Source of the DNA: Edolisoma coerulescens
Taxonomy: Eukaryota > Chordata > Aves > Passeriformes > Campephagidae
Reading direction: 5' to 3'
DNA length: 64,000 nt
Assembly: GCA_013397115.1 (NCBI GenBank)
Contig: VWZW01002682.1
Location: 61,257-125,256 of the forward strand
Numbering within the stretch: position 1 is the stretch's first letter; each line of letters begins with the position of its first letter. Both the position numbers and the translations under genes were made by a program. Below, piece after piece: positions 50,569 through 62,470 of the stretch. The notes under the pieces are model-generated. The model was not told the DNA's origin and searched no databases. It worked only from the letters and a program-made list of their open reading frames with translations.

Positions 50569-51940
50569 TCAGATTGTTTGAGATGCAGAAATCTCGCTCC
50601 ACATTGGAATACTAATGACATTTTTGCTACAGAAAGTTCAAGGTATAATAGTGTTAACAGTACTGTTCAGGCTGTTGCAATATATTCTGCATAAAAGTGT
50701 CCCCTTCACCTCATTGTCTATACCCTCAGAACCATTGAAGCAGTATTTGAGTTGAAAAGAGTTTGTATATATTTAAACTAATAATTTTTATACTCTTTTG
50801 TTATGTGTTTGTATCAGTATCTAGTGGAAAAATTGGGTTTTTTTCTGTTTTGTTTCTGTTCTTTTGTAGTAAGTTTCTTTAAAACAGAGTTCTGAATGCT
50901 GGGGCAGTTCCTTAGGTTCTCTTAAACTGTTTCATTTTTGAATGCTTCTGAAAGAAAGTTTAGCTAATGGAAGTGCATCAGAAGGAGGTGCTTGGAGGGG
51001 AGAGGAGAGAGGAAACAAGCTAAGGGGAAATTTTAAATTCTAAAGAACTTGGGCTTCCAAATGTCTAAGGAAGCTTTTAAACTTTTTCTTACAAAATCTA
51101 TTATAAAAAATAAATAAATAAAAGTACCACTGCATGTGTAAAATGAAGTGCTGGTTTTTAGGTGGCAACACCAGAATGGGTGCAGACTCCCTGGAGTGGT
51201 AGAGCACTTTTGAAGAGTATAAATGCACAACTCTCTGTATCATGAAGTGATTTTTTTAGGTCATCAGGTGCTTGCGATCACAGCTCAAATTGTTACAAAA
51301 GGGCTGGGCTGCTCTGGATTTAAGAAATAAGATGTAATTAGAGGAATAGGTTTATAATGATGATGTTTGTTGTCATGTAATTTATTAAACATATAGAAGT
51401 GAGTACACGGCATTATGTATTTTCCTTGCTGGTTATTGAAAGGAAATAGTTAACCCTTGCTACAGGGGTTGAGATTTGCCAGCTCCACATGATCATGCCA
51501 AACGTTCTGGTGCTCTGTGTCACACACAGCCACAACTGGGAAGGAGCCAGCCCCAGCCAGGAGTGTGACTGGGGCTTGCAGCTTTAGCACAGGCCCTGCG
51601 GAGCTCGGCCAGACATTGCAAACTCCTGTCCAGCACCACTAGTTTTGCTTGCACAAGTACAAAAAGGTACCATACTGTCCCTTTCAGATAGAGTTCTCTG
51701 TGAGAGTATATTTTTAGTTTGGTTTTGCATTTTTTACCTTGTATGTAACCCCATAAAAAAAAAAAATTTGTACTTTTTTTAAAACAAATTGTGTATATAT
51801 AGATAGCTGCATGATAAACAGTAGTAATTGTTGAGTTCCTTAAAAGACTTGCTGCTGTCAGATGTTACTATACACTATGTCCATTATGACTGTATTAAAC
51901 ACATTTCATATGTAAATAAATGTGGAGCATTTTGCCCCGA
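50569..51940 (+). other. ZNF532: ZNF532 3' UTR with poly(A) signal
   Basis: AT-rich 3' UTR following the stop. AATAAA at 51915-51920 is the likeliest distal signal. Overlapping AATAAA copies around 51108-51121 could serve a shorter form. The end point is inferred. Confidence 0.65.
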
Positions 51941-53699
51941 AAGATTTGTGAGATTCTGTTATTTATCATTAAATTTTATTAGTTTTAAAATTTAAAGTGT
52001 TTAAAGAAATATGGATCCTCTCAGCCACCTCTGTGAAAACTTAATCGTTTTGGCAATTTGTGTATCAGATACATGAGTTCTGCTCTCTCCATCCTCATTC
52101 CTAATTTGGCTCCTGGGTAGATGCTTGTTAGCCCATTTATATTACTGGCATATCAAGTGCTTGTGAGGTACTTCATCCTACAGCACGCAGCTGGCACAGC
52201 ACCTCAGCGTGTGCTGGCCACTGCCACCACTGCCCTTCCCATTTAGTGGATACCTCTGAATACTTGTTTGTTGATGTGCACTGTCAACTGTACAACAAAT
52301 GAGTTATCACTATGCAGAATGGTGTTTTGTATACAGTGAACAGATAATAAAAGTTCAATTTCCACAGCCATTACTAATACTCTTCTTTATTTTCCCTTTT
52401 CACTGTCTTTCACCTACAAATAACCTGACGATGCAAATGGCATCATGGTGCCAGGATATCACGCTGCCACTCGTGTCCCCAAAGGAGCTCCTGCACAGCC
52501 AGGGAGTGCAGCCCACCTGCTTGGCAGTGGGCTCTCTTCAGGTCTAACTGGCAAATCAATTTAACTGTCCTGCCAGTAATCTCGTGAAAGATTTAAGGGA
52601 TAGAGGGTCTTGAACTGCCCCATAAGCTCCAGCCACATTTCTGTGTCAGAGCTGACATACCTCCTTAACAGGAGGACAATGTCCTGAAAAGCAGGATGTG
52701 AACAGAAGGTTTTAAAGCAACATGAGATACGGGGAAAAGGCACAAATCTCAGTAGGCACGCCGAAAGGAATTATTTCCCCTTGTGAACTATAGGAAAAAC
52801 GTTTAAACTTATTTTTGTCTGAGGTCTGACATTTGAGTTGTTTGCTTTTAATCAACACTAACAGTCAGTGATGACAGAAATACTCCTCTTTTTTACCCCT
52901 TTCCTCTGAGGATTGAACAGTAATGGATTAAACCTCATAAAACCTCTCTGTGAGTTAGGAAAGGGATCATGTAGACTCCACCATTTTGCAGCCACTCTTG
53001 TGGTTGGAAACAAAGGTGCTTAACAGTGCAACCTCAAATTGCAACAGAAACTAAGGCTATACATCTCCTCCTGTTGTGTGCCTTCCCATTCCATCCCTTC
53101 TGCTCTTCAGGGAGGCAGGGAGCACACTGAGACCCCTGCCCAAATATCCAGCTGCACACAAACGGCCCAACCAGGACTGCACCAAGGCTCACGTCCACCT
53201 GCCAACAGCCTCAATAAAACTGTTTTTTCACCTGCTGATACTGGTTAACACCTCACCTCAGGGCATGTGGGCAGTGCCTGGCTGCCAGTCACCTGGCTTG
53301 GGCTGTGTTGATGTGGGGTCTTTGAGAAATAGCACCAAAATAAGTCAGTCAGGCTGTAGTAAGTGGTGTGGGGGGGAAACCCCACTAACCATGGGGACAT
53401 GCATTCACTTAACCAGTGGGAAGTAACAGAAAATAACAGCATGGGAGTTCACAATAGCCCAGCATGGAGCTGGCCCTCCTCGCTGTGCACAGGGCTGTAC
53501 CAAGACGCTTTCCAAAATGCACAATTTGCCCTTGAGAAAGGCTGTGAGGCTGGACAGAAGGAACAATGAGGGGAAGTGGCACACTGTGTGTCAGCCAGAG
53601 CCACCGCACTGTGCAATCAACCTCACAGGAAGCAAAATGCTCTGCCATAAGAGCAATGGGCTCAGAGGAGAGCCAAGCGCAACTCCAGACCCTTCCCAG

Positions 53700-53969
53700 G
53701 ACAAGACCCAAGGCAACAGCCTGAAGTTGTCCCAGGGGAGGTTTAGGTTGGATATTGGAGAAAGGCTCTTGACCCAGAGGGTGGCTGGGCACTGGAACGG
53801 GGTCCCTTGAGAAGTGGTCACAGCACCAAGGCTGACAGAGTTCACAAAGCGTTGGTATACTCTGGGGCACATGGTGTGACTCTTGGGGATGGTGCTGCAC
53901 AGAGCCAGGAGTTGGACTTGATGATCCTTGTGAGGCCCTTCCAACTCAGCAGATTTGGTGATTCTGTGA
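53700..53969 (+). mobile_element. CR1 LINE 3' fragment
   Basis: Begins near GACCCAAGGCAACAGCCTG, then GGGGAGGTTTAGGTTGGATA and GGAGTTGGACTTGATGATCC, ending GGTGATTCTGTGAC. This is the order of the avian CR1 3' region on the + strand, 5'-truncated as usual. Confidence 0.88.
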
Positions 53970-56756
53970 CGTGTGCTCCCCCATGCAGGGTGCATTCTCA
54001 GCCTGCCACCCACTGCCTCACTCTAGCATGCCCCAATCCTTCATGCACCGCCATGCACATTGGGGCTATGCTGTACCTCTAGGCTCAGCCAGAAATAAGT
54101 CTCATTAAATCAATGCATTTGTGTTGTCCAGTGCACGACACCTTTAATGACTCCCACATGCATCTGCCTCCCTTGTTCCTGGGGTGTCTGGGCATGACAC
54201 GGGTGTGCTGTGCCCACCCCACACGGTGTCCACAGATACCTCCCTCTGGAGCTGTTGAGCCCTGGCCTGCTTGCCTGTAGGTACAGCCGGAGCTAAATCT
54301 GGCTGGCCACAATCACTGTACTTCTCTACACTTGTCTGGTGTTTGTATTTCAGGAGGGCATTTACAGATGTACGACTTGACCTGCCAAAGGCCCAAATGT
54401 TCTCAGTTCTTAACCTCTGTCTACCTGTGGGGAATTCAGTTTGGCAAGCCTATTTACTTTTAAAAGGATTTTTATATAACTCTGACCTTTTCATTCTGTT
54501 AATATTACCTTTCTCAGTACACTTAGCATACACATGCAGCTGCCAGGCCAGTAACAGCACACAGAAAAACCTATTTTAGTTTTAAACCTTTCTCAAATAT
54601 TAGGGCAGTTCAGTAGTCAATTCTTTGTATTTGAATTTCAGATTATTACTCAAAGGTTATCTGCCCAAGCTCCCTGAAGGGTGACTAGGAACAGTGGGGA
54701 ATGGATTGACAAGAGAAATAAGTACAGAACTTGTCAACCATAGAAGGCACAAGCGTTCCTGACCTACATCCCCGGGCTCTGTGTACAAAGTAGATTCTGC
54801 AGCCAGAAGTGGATGCAGGAGCACAAAAGAAGGAGCCACTTCTCGTCTCATCCCTGGGCACTTCTTCCCTTTGAAAAAATAAACTGGATTTGCTCCTCAA
54901 CAGTGACTGTACAAAACCTGGTTTTGATGTTATTTCTTTCATAGTTGGGAAAAAAGACAGCTTTCCTCACTGGGGACCAAATGGCCCATTTCAGGCCATC
55001 ACAGTGGGAACTGGAGGCACTACAGCTCTCTTCTCTGAGCCCCAGGATTCTAATTTGAAGGAAGAAATGTATTTGAAACAGTAATGTGACTATTACCCAA
55101 ATAAGCTGAGCACAGTACCCTTCTCAGATACGTCGCCTTATATGATTTGGCGAAAGACTTTATGCAGTTCATTTATTTTCTGTTCTCAAATGGTGCTATT
55201 CAATGGCTCTAATGTGATGGTGGGGATATGGATGCAGTGCATTATCAGCATTGCTCTCCCCGGGTCAGTCCAGCGCTTGGCTAACAGTGCCATAGCTCTG
55301 CGGGCCAGACCAATATTGCAGGTCAAGCACAACAATATTTCCTGATTTAGTGATTGTGTCTGATTTTTTTTCCCTGTTCGATGGGAGAATGGGAAGGAAA
55401 AGAGAACATTATTTGCTAAATTCAATTGAATGTTCAGATAGTTGGATCCCTCCCTCCCCTTACCCTTTTTCCCAAGAAAAAGAAATTATTTTCACAAATA
55501 AAATATTCCCTGAAACAAATCCACTCAGCTGAAATCCAATTAGCTCTGCAGACATTGGGCTGCAGAGCACACTCAAAATGTTGACCCATACACTTAGAAA
55601 GTGACGCTGGGGTTGCAAACTGTGCCTGTGAACAGGTCCTTGCCAGCTCCCAAGGCACATGACAAGACTCAGGAGAGGACTGATACAAGACAAAAGCCAC
55701 ACATGCTCCCAAGCAGTGGCCTCCAAAGTGGGGATGTGCATTCATGGGCGTGCAGGAAGCAAACAGTCTTTCTACTGTTACAAAACTGCAATGGAATACA
55801 AGTGTTAAAAGTATCCAGAAAAGGGGTGAATTCTGTGCCCATGACCAATCCCCGGGAAAACAAAGAGCTGTCATTCAATATTATATCTACAGGTAGCACT
55901 AATGCCTGGCTGTTTGCAAAGGTCTGGCAAATCTGCCAGAAGGTCAAGAACTACATTTTCTGTTTACTAGCATAATTTTCTAGCTGCAGAGCTCCAAAAG
56001 ATATACTGTATAAATATTGAAGTCAAACATCCAGCGTAGGGGAAGATTTCAAAATACATGTAACCTTTAATAATCGAAATCATGCAGATGGTAAAATAAC
56101 AAAGCCACCAACAGAGGTGTGGGCGATTCCCAGCATCTCTGGAAAAGGAAGAAAAGCAGCTTCCTAATATGTTTCTCTTGCCTCACCACAAGCAACGGGG
56201 GAGTCCAAGTGTTTTCTGAGCTATCAAACACCAAGCACAATCAAACCAACAGGCAAAGAAACTGCAATCTCGGAATTAAGTGCGAGTTCGTGCCTTGGAC
56301 AAAAGAAAGTACCATCTCTGTCAACAAAAAAATAAGCATCTTCAATCCTCCCAGATCTCAACACAAAGCTGCCTTCTCGCTTTTCTAAATTCTCCATACG
56401 CTAACTCTGCTTCTTCCCTCTGTTTGTTACAGGATTAGATTTTATCACCTGGACTTCCACTTTTAATTCTCTCCACCAGGAATGACTGCAAGGAATTGCT
56501 CTAACACTGACCAGGCTTTGTCATTTACATTGTCTCAGCTGCTGCCATCTCCCTGCTGAGTGGCTTGTCTTTTGGCTCCAAAATTGATATTCCTGCTTCA
56601 CGATAGGCAAGAATAATTTTCTGCCTGTTTGGTGAATTAAAGCACTACCCAAAAATAACACTCAGAGATCATTCTTCTATCACAGCCGTTTGCCTTTGTT
56701 CTGTGTGTTGCAGCATTGCAACTCTAGTCTAGGATGATAATTCATCAATCATGTTC

Positions 56757-57260
56757 GGCCATTCCTTGTGTGACCAGGTAATAGAAAAGTGTCAAATATT
56801 TACTGTTAAATGCAAATATATAATTAAACACAAAGTAAGGATTAAATCTATTCTACTTTAGTAGGAATTTGGGTGTGATACACAGTGTTTTGGAACAAAA
56901 GCTGGTTTCTTGTGGTTTTTTACATATCAATGCAGATATGATACCCCGCATTAATATAATGAATTAGTCGCTGAAGTGGAATGTACATCTATAAACACAA
57001 GAAATAACACAGGTTTCCTTCCAATAGCAAACCAAATTTAACGAAGATGTTTTTGTCAGATTGTTTCTAATTGCCTATGAGTTAGTGGTCTGAACCCTAG
57101 TGTAAATTACTGGTATGTTCAATGAGGTTTTTAGAGACTGAGATTTGTTAGTCTCCCTTATGTTGATTGTACAGCCTGATAATTTTGTCCCAATCACCAT
57201 TTTTAATCTCTGTTTTCTCAAGGTCTTTTATAAAAATAAAGGCAAGCAGATTTGTACACA
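56757..57260. promoter_or_regulatory. Possible conserved non-coding element
   Basis: AT-rich, non-repetitive sequence with a perfect octamer ATGCAAAT (56810-56817) directly followed by TAATTAAA (56821-56828). It lies in the gap before SEC11C; in other vertebrates GRP and RAX lie beyond SEC11C. Motif-level support only. Confidence 0.15.
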
Positions 57261-58553
57261 AAGGCAAAAAACTCTATTGAAAAAAAAAATCTGTCTAAGT
57301 AGTATGGTATGAAAAACCTCCTGAGAGGAATTGCAGAAAACCTTTTGCTGGTCGAGAGTCAATCCAACATTTCAGTGGGCAGATCCCACTCGTACAGAAC
57401 ACATAACTTTGTTACACACCTTTTTAATTAAACTCTTAATTGCACAAAGAAAATTCAGGATCTTTTCACCCCCTTTGAGTCTGCTCTTGTATATTTTCCT
57501 TCTCTCTTAGTAATTACTTCTGAATACTGGATCTGCTGAAAGGGGATAGTAACAAATGCTTTTCTCTGGGTATTTAAAGGATGACAGAGAACTAACCTGA
57601 AATCACGTAAACTTAGCGGAACTCCTGTGTAGTCAGTAAAAGAATACTGGTGTCACTGGAAGAATAATCAGGTGAGAAGATGAAGGATCTTATCTAGATC
57701 ATGCCTGGCTCATGTCCTTGGAGCTTTCTTCCCAATTTGCCATTTCTGTTCATTCCTGAGGGCATTACACCTTCCCCTGTGATCTAATGCCAGTTCTGCC
57801 TCTCTTAGTCCTAGTCTGTCTTGTCCAACTGTTTACCAACATAAAAGTCTTGATGAATTTCTGGCAAATTACAAAAACACCGCTCCCGTCAGACAAACTG
57901 TTTGTTTCCATTTATCTTAGTAGCATTTCCAGGTGTTCTCTGTCCTCCCATTCTCAGTCTTCAGGGGCTAATTCTAAACTTGGTGAATGCCTGACTTGGT
58001 TTGGTCCATTTAATTCTCAGGAAATCAGGCTCTGGGCTGTGACCTGTATCTGTGTGGCTGCTTGCTGCTTCAGGCTCATGCAACCATTCAGTGACGAACT
58101 GGAAATGGGTGTGAAGTCTCCCTGTGCTGCTGGGGGTCTGACCCACTGACAGGCACGCTCTGAGCAGCCCCGACCCATCCCTGCTGGCCGCTAGGCCTGC
58201 GGAGGGCACCGAGGGGGTGCCACACACGGCTGCGGCTTTTCTGGGTCTCTGCGCTCTTCTCTGATCGAGGCCGTGTCGCGGTCCCTGAGCAAACACTGAG
58301 GTCACCGCTAGCTGCTGCCGTGAGATGATTCCGCTCACAGCAGGTGAGGAGGAGACTGCGGCGTCCCCTTTGATCCCTTCACACCGCTCCGCCTGCCCGA
58401 CCCCTCACGACGTCCCCGCGCTCAGCACAGCGGCCCCTACCGGCCACCCTCGCCAGCCCCTCAGAGTGCCCCCCCTTCGCAGCGCGCGCTCCCCGCGCGC
58501 CCTCCCAGCNCCAAGAGGCAAGGGGCCTCGTCAGCAGGACCTTTCGCTGCGGT

Positions 58554-58571
58554 GCATCTGGGAGTTGTAGT
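58554..58571 (-). promoter_or_regulatory. ZNF143/STAF-type binding site
   Basis: The minus strand reads ACTACAACTCCCAGATGC, a near-perfect match to the known motif ACTACAAYTCCCAGMATGC-type consensus. It is 160 bases upstream of the SEC11C ATG. Confidence 0.75.
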
Positions 58572-58623
58572 TCACCTGGTCGCAGAGGCCCTCTGTGCGT
58601 CAGCAGGGCGGGAGGGGACGGAG

Positions 58624-58642
58624 ACTACAGATCCCAGAGAGC
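58624..58642 (+). promoter_or_regulatory. Second ZNF143/STAF-like site
   Basis: The + strand reads ACTACAGATCCCAGAGAGC, a weaker match to the same motif in the opposite orientation to the first site, 89 bases upstream of the SEC11C ATG. Confidence 0.6.
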
Positions 58643-58730
58643 AGCGTGGGCCCCGCTGTTATCCCGGGTGCTGCGCTGGGGGCGCGGCTTTGGCTGGCCG
58701 AGGAGCGGCGGGATCCGCGGCGGAGCCGCG

Positions 58731-58772
58731 ATGGATCTGTTCGGGGACCTGCGGCGTATGAACAAGCGGCAG
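58731..58772 (+). CDS. SEC11C: SEC11C exon 1 (residues 1-14)
   Basis: Encodes MDLFGDLRRMNKRQ, phase 0, donor GTACCG. Confidence 0.93.
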
Positions 58773-61700
58773 GTACCGGGGCTGCGCCCGAAGTCCCCGC
58801 GGCTCTCACCCCTCACCGGGGAGCGGGGGTTTTCAAACGCCAGCGTGCAGGGTCCTTCCCCCCACTGTACCCGTGTGCTGCCGAGAAAAGGAACAAAAAA
58901 TGAAGGAGTGTGGATAAAGCGCATCCGCTGCTAGAAGGGCTGGCGGAGCAGGAGAATTTAGGGGCAGAAAGTCAAATCACTGATTTTCTAGATGAGAAAT
59001 TTCAGTATGACAGCAGCAGGAAATGGTCCTTTGTCTTCTCTCGTCTCCTACAGCTCCTGTTTTTAAACAAAAGTCACTCTCAGAAAGTCAGCCTTTGCTG
59101 ACAGTCCGCTGTTCCACGTGTCCCTTTGGGATATTCCTGAGCTCAGGTGGGAGTCAGGGCCGTGTGACCCCGAACCGGGTTTGATCGTTTGCCTCGTCAC
59201 TTCCCCAGCTTTACAAGCCCTTATCAGAGTATTTGCCTCTGTCACTGACACACAGGAGTGGATTAACCCCAGACTAAGGCACACAGAGGATTCCAGCTTT
59301 ATGCTGCAGTTTGGTGGATTCTGACATGGCAGTCTATGCCACCAGACTTGTGTTGAAATACGATTTTAGCATAAAAGCCTAGAATTTGTGGTGCACTTGG
59401 GTTGAAGTTCTGTGTTGGCTTCTAAATACAATACAGTACCTTTAAAAACCAATTTTCTTGTTTCACACAGCTGTATTACCAAGTCTTAAATTTTGCTATG
59501 ATTGTGTCTTCTGCCCTAATGATCTGGAAAGGGCTGATCGTGGTCACTGGCAGTGAGAGCCCCATTGTCGTGGTGCTCAGGTGAGTCAATGGAAAGGCTT
59601 TCTCCTTCAAGTCCAGGTATTGTTTTGCCTTTTTTCTCCTCCCCCTTCCCCTTGGATACATTTGGAATTTGAAATCTCACTTATTTAAAGAAGGACTCAA
59701 ACACTTACTTTCTTCTAGCTGTTTTTGGGCTCTGGCAAAGGCTATACTGTCAGTAGCCATGGCCCAGTTTCCACTGAGGTTTGTAGGAGCAGTAAATGTG
59801 TGAGACCTTTTAAAATCCAGGTTCATTCACCTAATGGGTAAACTCCTGCAGATTGCTTTCTGGGATTTGGGTTGTGTTAAAGGTCTGAGCAGTGTTACTG
59901 AGTGGGTGAAGCTACAGATCTCAGTTAAAATTGTGGGCTTATCTGTAAGAATTAAGTGTTCTTTGATTTCATTTATGCCAACAAACTCTCTCTTTCTTGT
60001 TGTTTATAGTGGCAGCATGGAACCAGCTTTTCACAGGGGAGACCTGCTCTTCCTAACAAATTTCCATGATGACCCAATCAGAGCTGGTGAAATAGTTGTT
60101 TTTAAAGTTGAAGGCAGAGACATTCCAATAGTTCACAGAGTTATCAAAGTACATGAAAAGTAATGCAACTTGGCATTTTCCTTGTTTGTATAGCTCCTTT
60201 CCTTTCCCATGGCTTTCAGTAACAGTTTAATTGTGGTTTACTGTGTGAGAAAGGCAAGTGAGGATAAGCAGTGAGAGAAAGCTCAGCTGTAGGATGTGAT
60301 CCACTTCAGTCCCCTGTTCTGTGCCACACTTCTCGAGGGTCTGAGACCTTTCCCTCAGCGAAGCTGCTCAGGGTTGGAGCAGGTGAAGCTGTGCCTGGGA
60401 GGAACCTGGCAGCAGGAATGTGCATGGGAGCAGAGTCCACTTCCATGCTGGTGCTTGTACAGTTGGGATTTTGGTTATAAGAGCAAATTTTTGGTGCAAG
60501 GTGGAGATTCAGAATCAGGGTGCAGCCTGATGAGTATGTGAGCTTTGCTAACTCAAGTTTTCCAAATTTGACTCAGGATAAAAGAAGAGATTCTTACTAT
60601 TGTGTCTCTTGGCCACACTGCCCACAACAATTCTTGCTGAAAAGCAGCAGGGAGAGAGCTTGGTTTGGCCTTGATTGCAGATGCTTACTCTGCTAAACAG
60701 TTCCTTCCAAACCACACTTCTGCTCCTAGTTCTGCACAGTGAAAAGCTAAGCTGGAGGTGGCAAGCATTGACATATTTGCTCCGTGAACTGAAGGTGTTT
60801 ATGTCTTGAGTAATATCTGTTCTTCCATGCTTTTTTAAAATTTCCAAGAATCACCTATTTTTTCTTTTATTATTACCTAATTTGTCTTTATGAGGACTCC
60901 TCATTTCTTGATATCAGTACTTGAGCAAATTTCATTTGAAGACTGTAAATTTAAGAACTTTATTTGAATTTGTGTTCTGTTGAAGATGCAGATAAACACA
61001 CAGGGCTTTTGTTGAGGAAGTTTAGTGCCTGGGTGGACAATGTCCCTTTCATGTCCATCGTGTAATTGCTTACATCAAACAACCACCTAGGAGTGTTGTA
61101 AAAAATGTTTCTTGTTAATATCTGTTGATAGATAAAGTCAGTAAAGTCTGTACTGTTAATGATTTAATGGTGCTTGTTCAATAAACGGGGCTGAAAGCAA
61201 ACGTTGTTATCTAATCTTGTAGCACTTTTCATCCTCATTTGCTTTGTAGATGTTCATTGAGATTTTTAAATTAAGTGCTATTTAGTTTATCACCTCTGCC
61301 TTCTAGAGGAAATGGGAACATCAAATTTCTGACTAAAGGGGATAATAATGAAGTTGATGATAGAGGCTTGTACAAAGAAGGTCAGAACTGGTTAGAGAAG
61401 AAAGATGTTGTTGGAAGAGCAAGAGGGTAAGTAAAGCAGAATGTTCTTTGTAATTAAATAGAGAAATTAGCTCTTAAATCGGTTCTGCTGTTGATACAAA
61501 CTAGATCTGATGTATTTTTTAAATTTCTTACATAGAACTGTAATTAAAAAGAAAACCTGGAAAAGTTGCTTCGTATAGTCCTCCCACTGATGTGGAGTGT
61601 GGGGAAAAAAAAGGACATTTAACAAATAGTTCACCTGAAAATACAAAATTAACCAGCTTATCCTTGTAGTTGCTGGAAATTCCTAGGAAATTGTTTTGGC

Positions 61701-62470
61701 GTTCCACAGGAATTTTATGCAAGGTTTGAGCTTTTCACTTTGTCCCCTTCTCAAGTTGAGCTGAAATCTCTTCAGATTTTATCCGACAACTTTGATTAAG
61801 GAAAACTAATGAATTTTACTTCCTATTCAGATCTGCATTAGTCCCAGGTGTAAATGATAGGATTGCACTGAAATATTCCAGACTGAGTAACATTAAAATA
61901 GTTGCATGTAATATTTGAGGGTTAATTTTACCTTCACCTGTTTTATCAATTACAGGTTTTTGCCCTATGTAGGAATGGTGACTATAATAATGAATGACTA
62001 CCCAAAATTTAAGGTATGTATACTGACATTTTGAATACTTGAATTGCTAAAATAACAAGTACAGACAATAAGAACCTTGCCTCTAAGCATACATATTAAT
62101 AAACTTGTGTCTGTGGTTTGGTACCTAACGTAGGATGAGCTGGGTTTCCTTGCTTACTGCTGGGCAGTACAATTTGTTGTTTGTAATGAGTTGAAAACAT
62201 GTCATTTATTAGAATTTTGTTAGTTAAGTGTATCCAGTTGCGATGCCTGGTTATGATGAATTTGATCCCTTTAAAATATTCCTGCCATTCTGTAGGACCA
62301 GAGCTCTGTAATTGTGGAAGGTGTGATGTTTGAGAGGGCACCCTTTAAATAGTTTGTGCTTTCGGAGCTCTGTGGAGAGGGATTGTAACGAGTCTGTGTT
62401 CTGTGTTTCTTTGCAGTATGCTCTCCTGGCAGTGATGGGAGCATATGTACTGCTCAAACGGGAATCTTAA
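58731..62470 (+). CDS. SEC11C: SEC11C signal peptidase catalytic subunit (complete, six exons, 177 aa)
   Basis: Catalytic subunit of the ER signal peptidase complex, which removes signal peptides from secretory proteins in the ER lumen. Exons 58731-58772, 59471-59580, 60010-60159, 61307-61426, 61956-62013 and 62417-62470 join in frame to 177 residues nearly identical to human SEC11C after the N-terminus. One N-terminal membrane segment spans about residues 18-39 (VLNFAMIVSSALMIWKGLIV). Catalytic residues by alignment with SEC11A are S53 in SGSMEP, H93 in IPIVHRV, and D119 in GDNNEVDDRG. A short hydrophobic C-terminus (YALLAVMGAYVLL) is kept. The start ATG at 58731 is in good context (GCCGCGATGG); no in-frame upstream ATG is seen, so the longer human N-terminal extension is absent. 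SEC11C rather than SEC11A is chosen from the N-terminus (DLFGDLRRMNKRQ) and from the location beside ZNF532. Confidence 0.96.
59471..59580 (+). CDS. SEC11C: SEC11C exon 2 (residues 15-51)
   Basis: Encodes LYYQVLNFAMIVSSALMIW through SESPIVVVL, including the membrane anchor. The acceptor is CACACAG and the donor AG|GTGAGT, splitting Ser51. Confidence 0.95.
60010..60159 (+). CDS. SEC11C: SEC11C exon 3 (residues 51-101), catalytic Ser and His
   Basis: Encodes SGSMEPAFHRGDLLFLTNF through IPIVHRVIKVHE. Holds S53 and H93. Donor AA|GTAATG. Confidence 0.96.
61307..61426 (+). CDS. SEC11C: SEC11C exon 4 (residues 101-141), catalytic Asp
   Basis: Encodes GNGNIKFLTKGDNNEVDDRG, then LYKEGQNWLEKKDVVGRAR. 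Holds D113 and D119. Donor GG|GTAAGT. Confidence 0.96.
61956..62013 (+). CDS. SEC11C: SEC11C exon 5 (residues 141-160)
   Basis: Encodes FLPYVGMVTIIMNDYPKFK. Acceptor ATTACAG, donor AAG|GTATGT. Confidence 0.95.
62417..62470 (+). CDS. SEC11C: SEC11C exon 6 (residues 161-177)
   Basis: Encodes YALLAVMGAYVLLKRES and TAA at 62468-62470. Acceptor TTTGCAG. Confidence 0.95.
   Translation, partial: YALLAVMGAYVLLKRES

Larger units (their letters stand above)
51941..58140. other. ZNF532-SEC11C intergenic region
   Basis: About 6.2 kb without a recognisable coding exon. In human, OACYL lies between these two genes; nothing resembling that multi-pass acyltransferase was seen. One CR1 copy (53700-53969) is present. 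Parts of 55.1-57.5 kb look like slowly evolving non-coding DNA, including an octamer next to a homeodomain-type site, but this is impression only. Confidence 0.65.
58140..58830 (+). promoter_or_regulatory. SEC11C: CpG island, SEC11C promoter
   Basis: GC- and CpG-rich block surrounding the SEC11C start codon, without a TATA box. It includes two ZNF143/STAF-like sites upstream of the ATG and one ambiguous base at 58510. Typical of a housekeeping promoter. Confidence 0.8.

Noticed and set aside
53120..53260. Possible LTR end (AATAAA followed by a T-rich stretch) before the CR1 at 53.7 kb
   Set aside because: No matching second LTR, no terminal repeat or target duplication, and no retroviral coding sequence could be seen; support is one hexamer.
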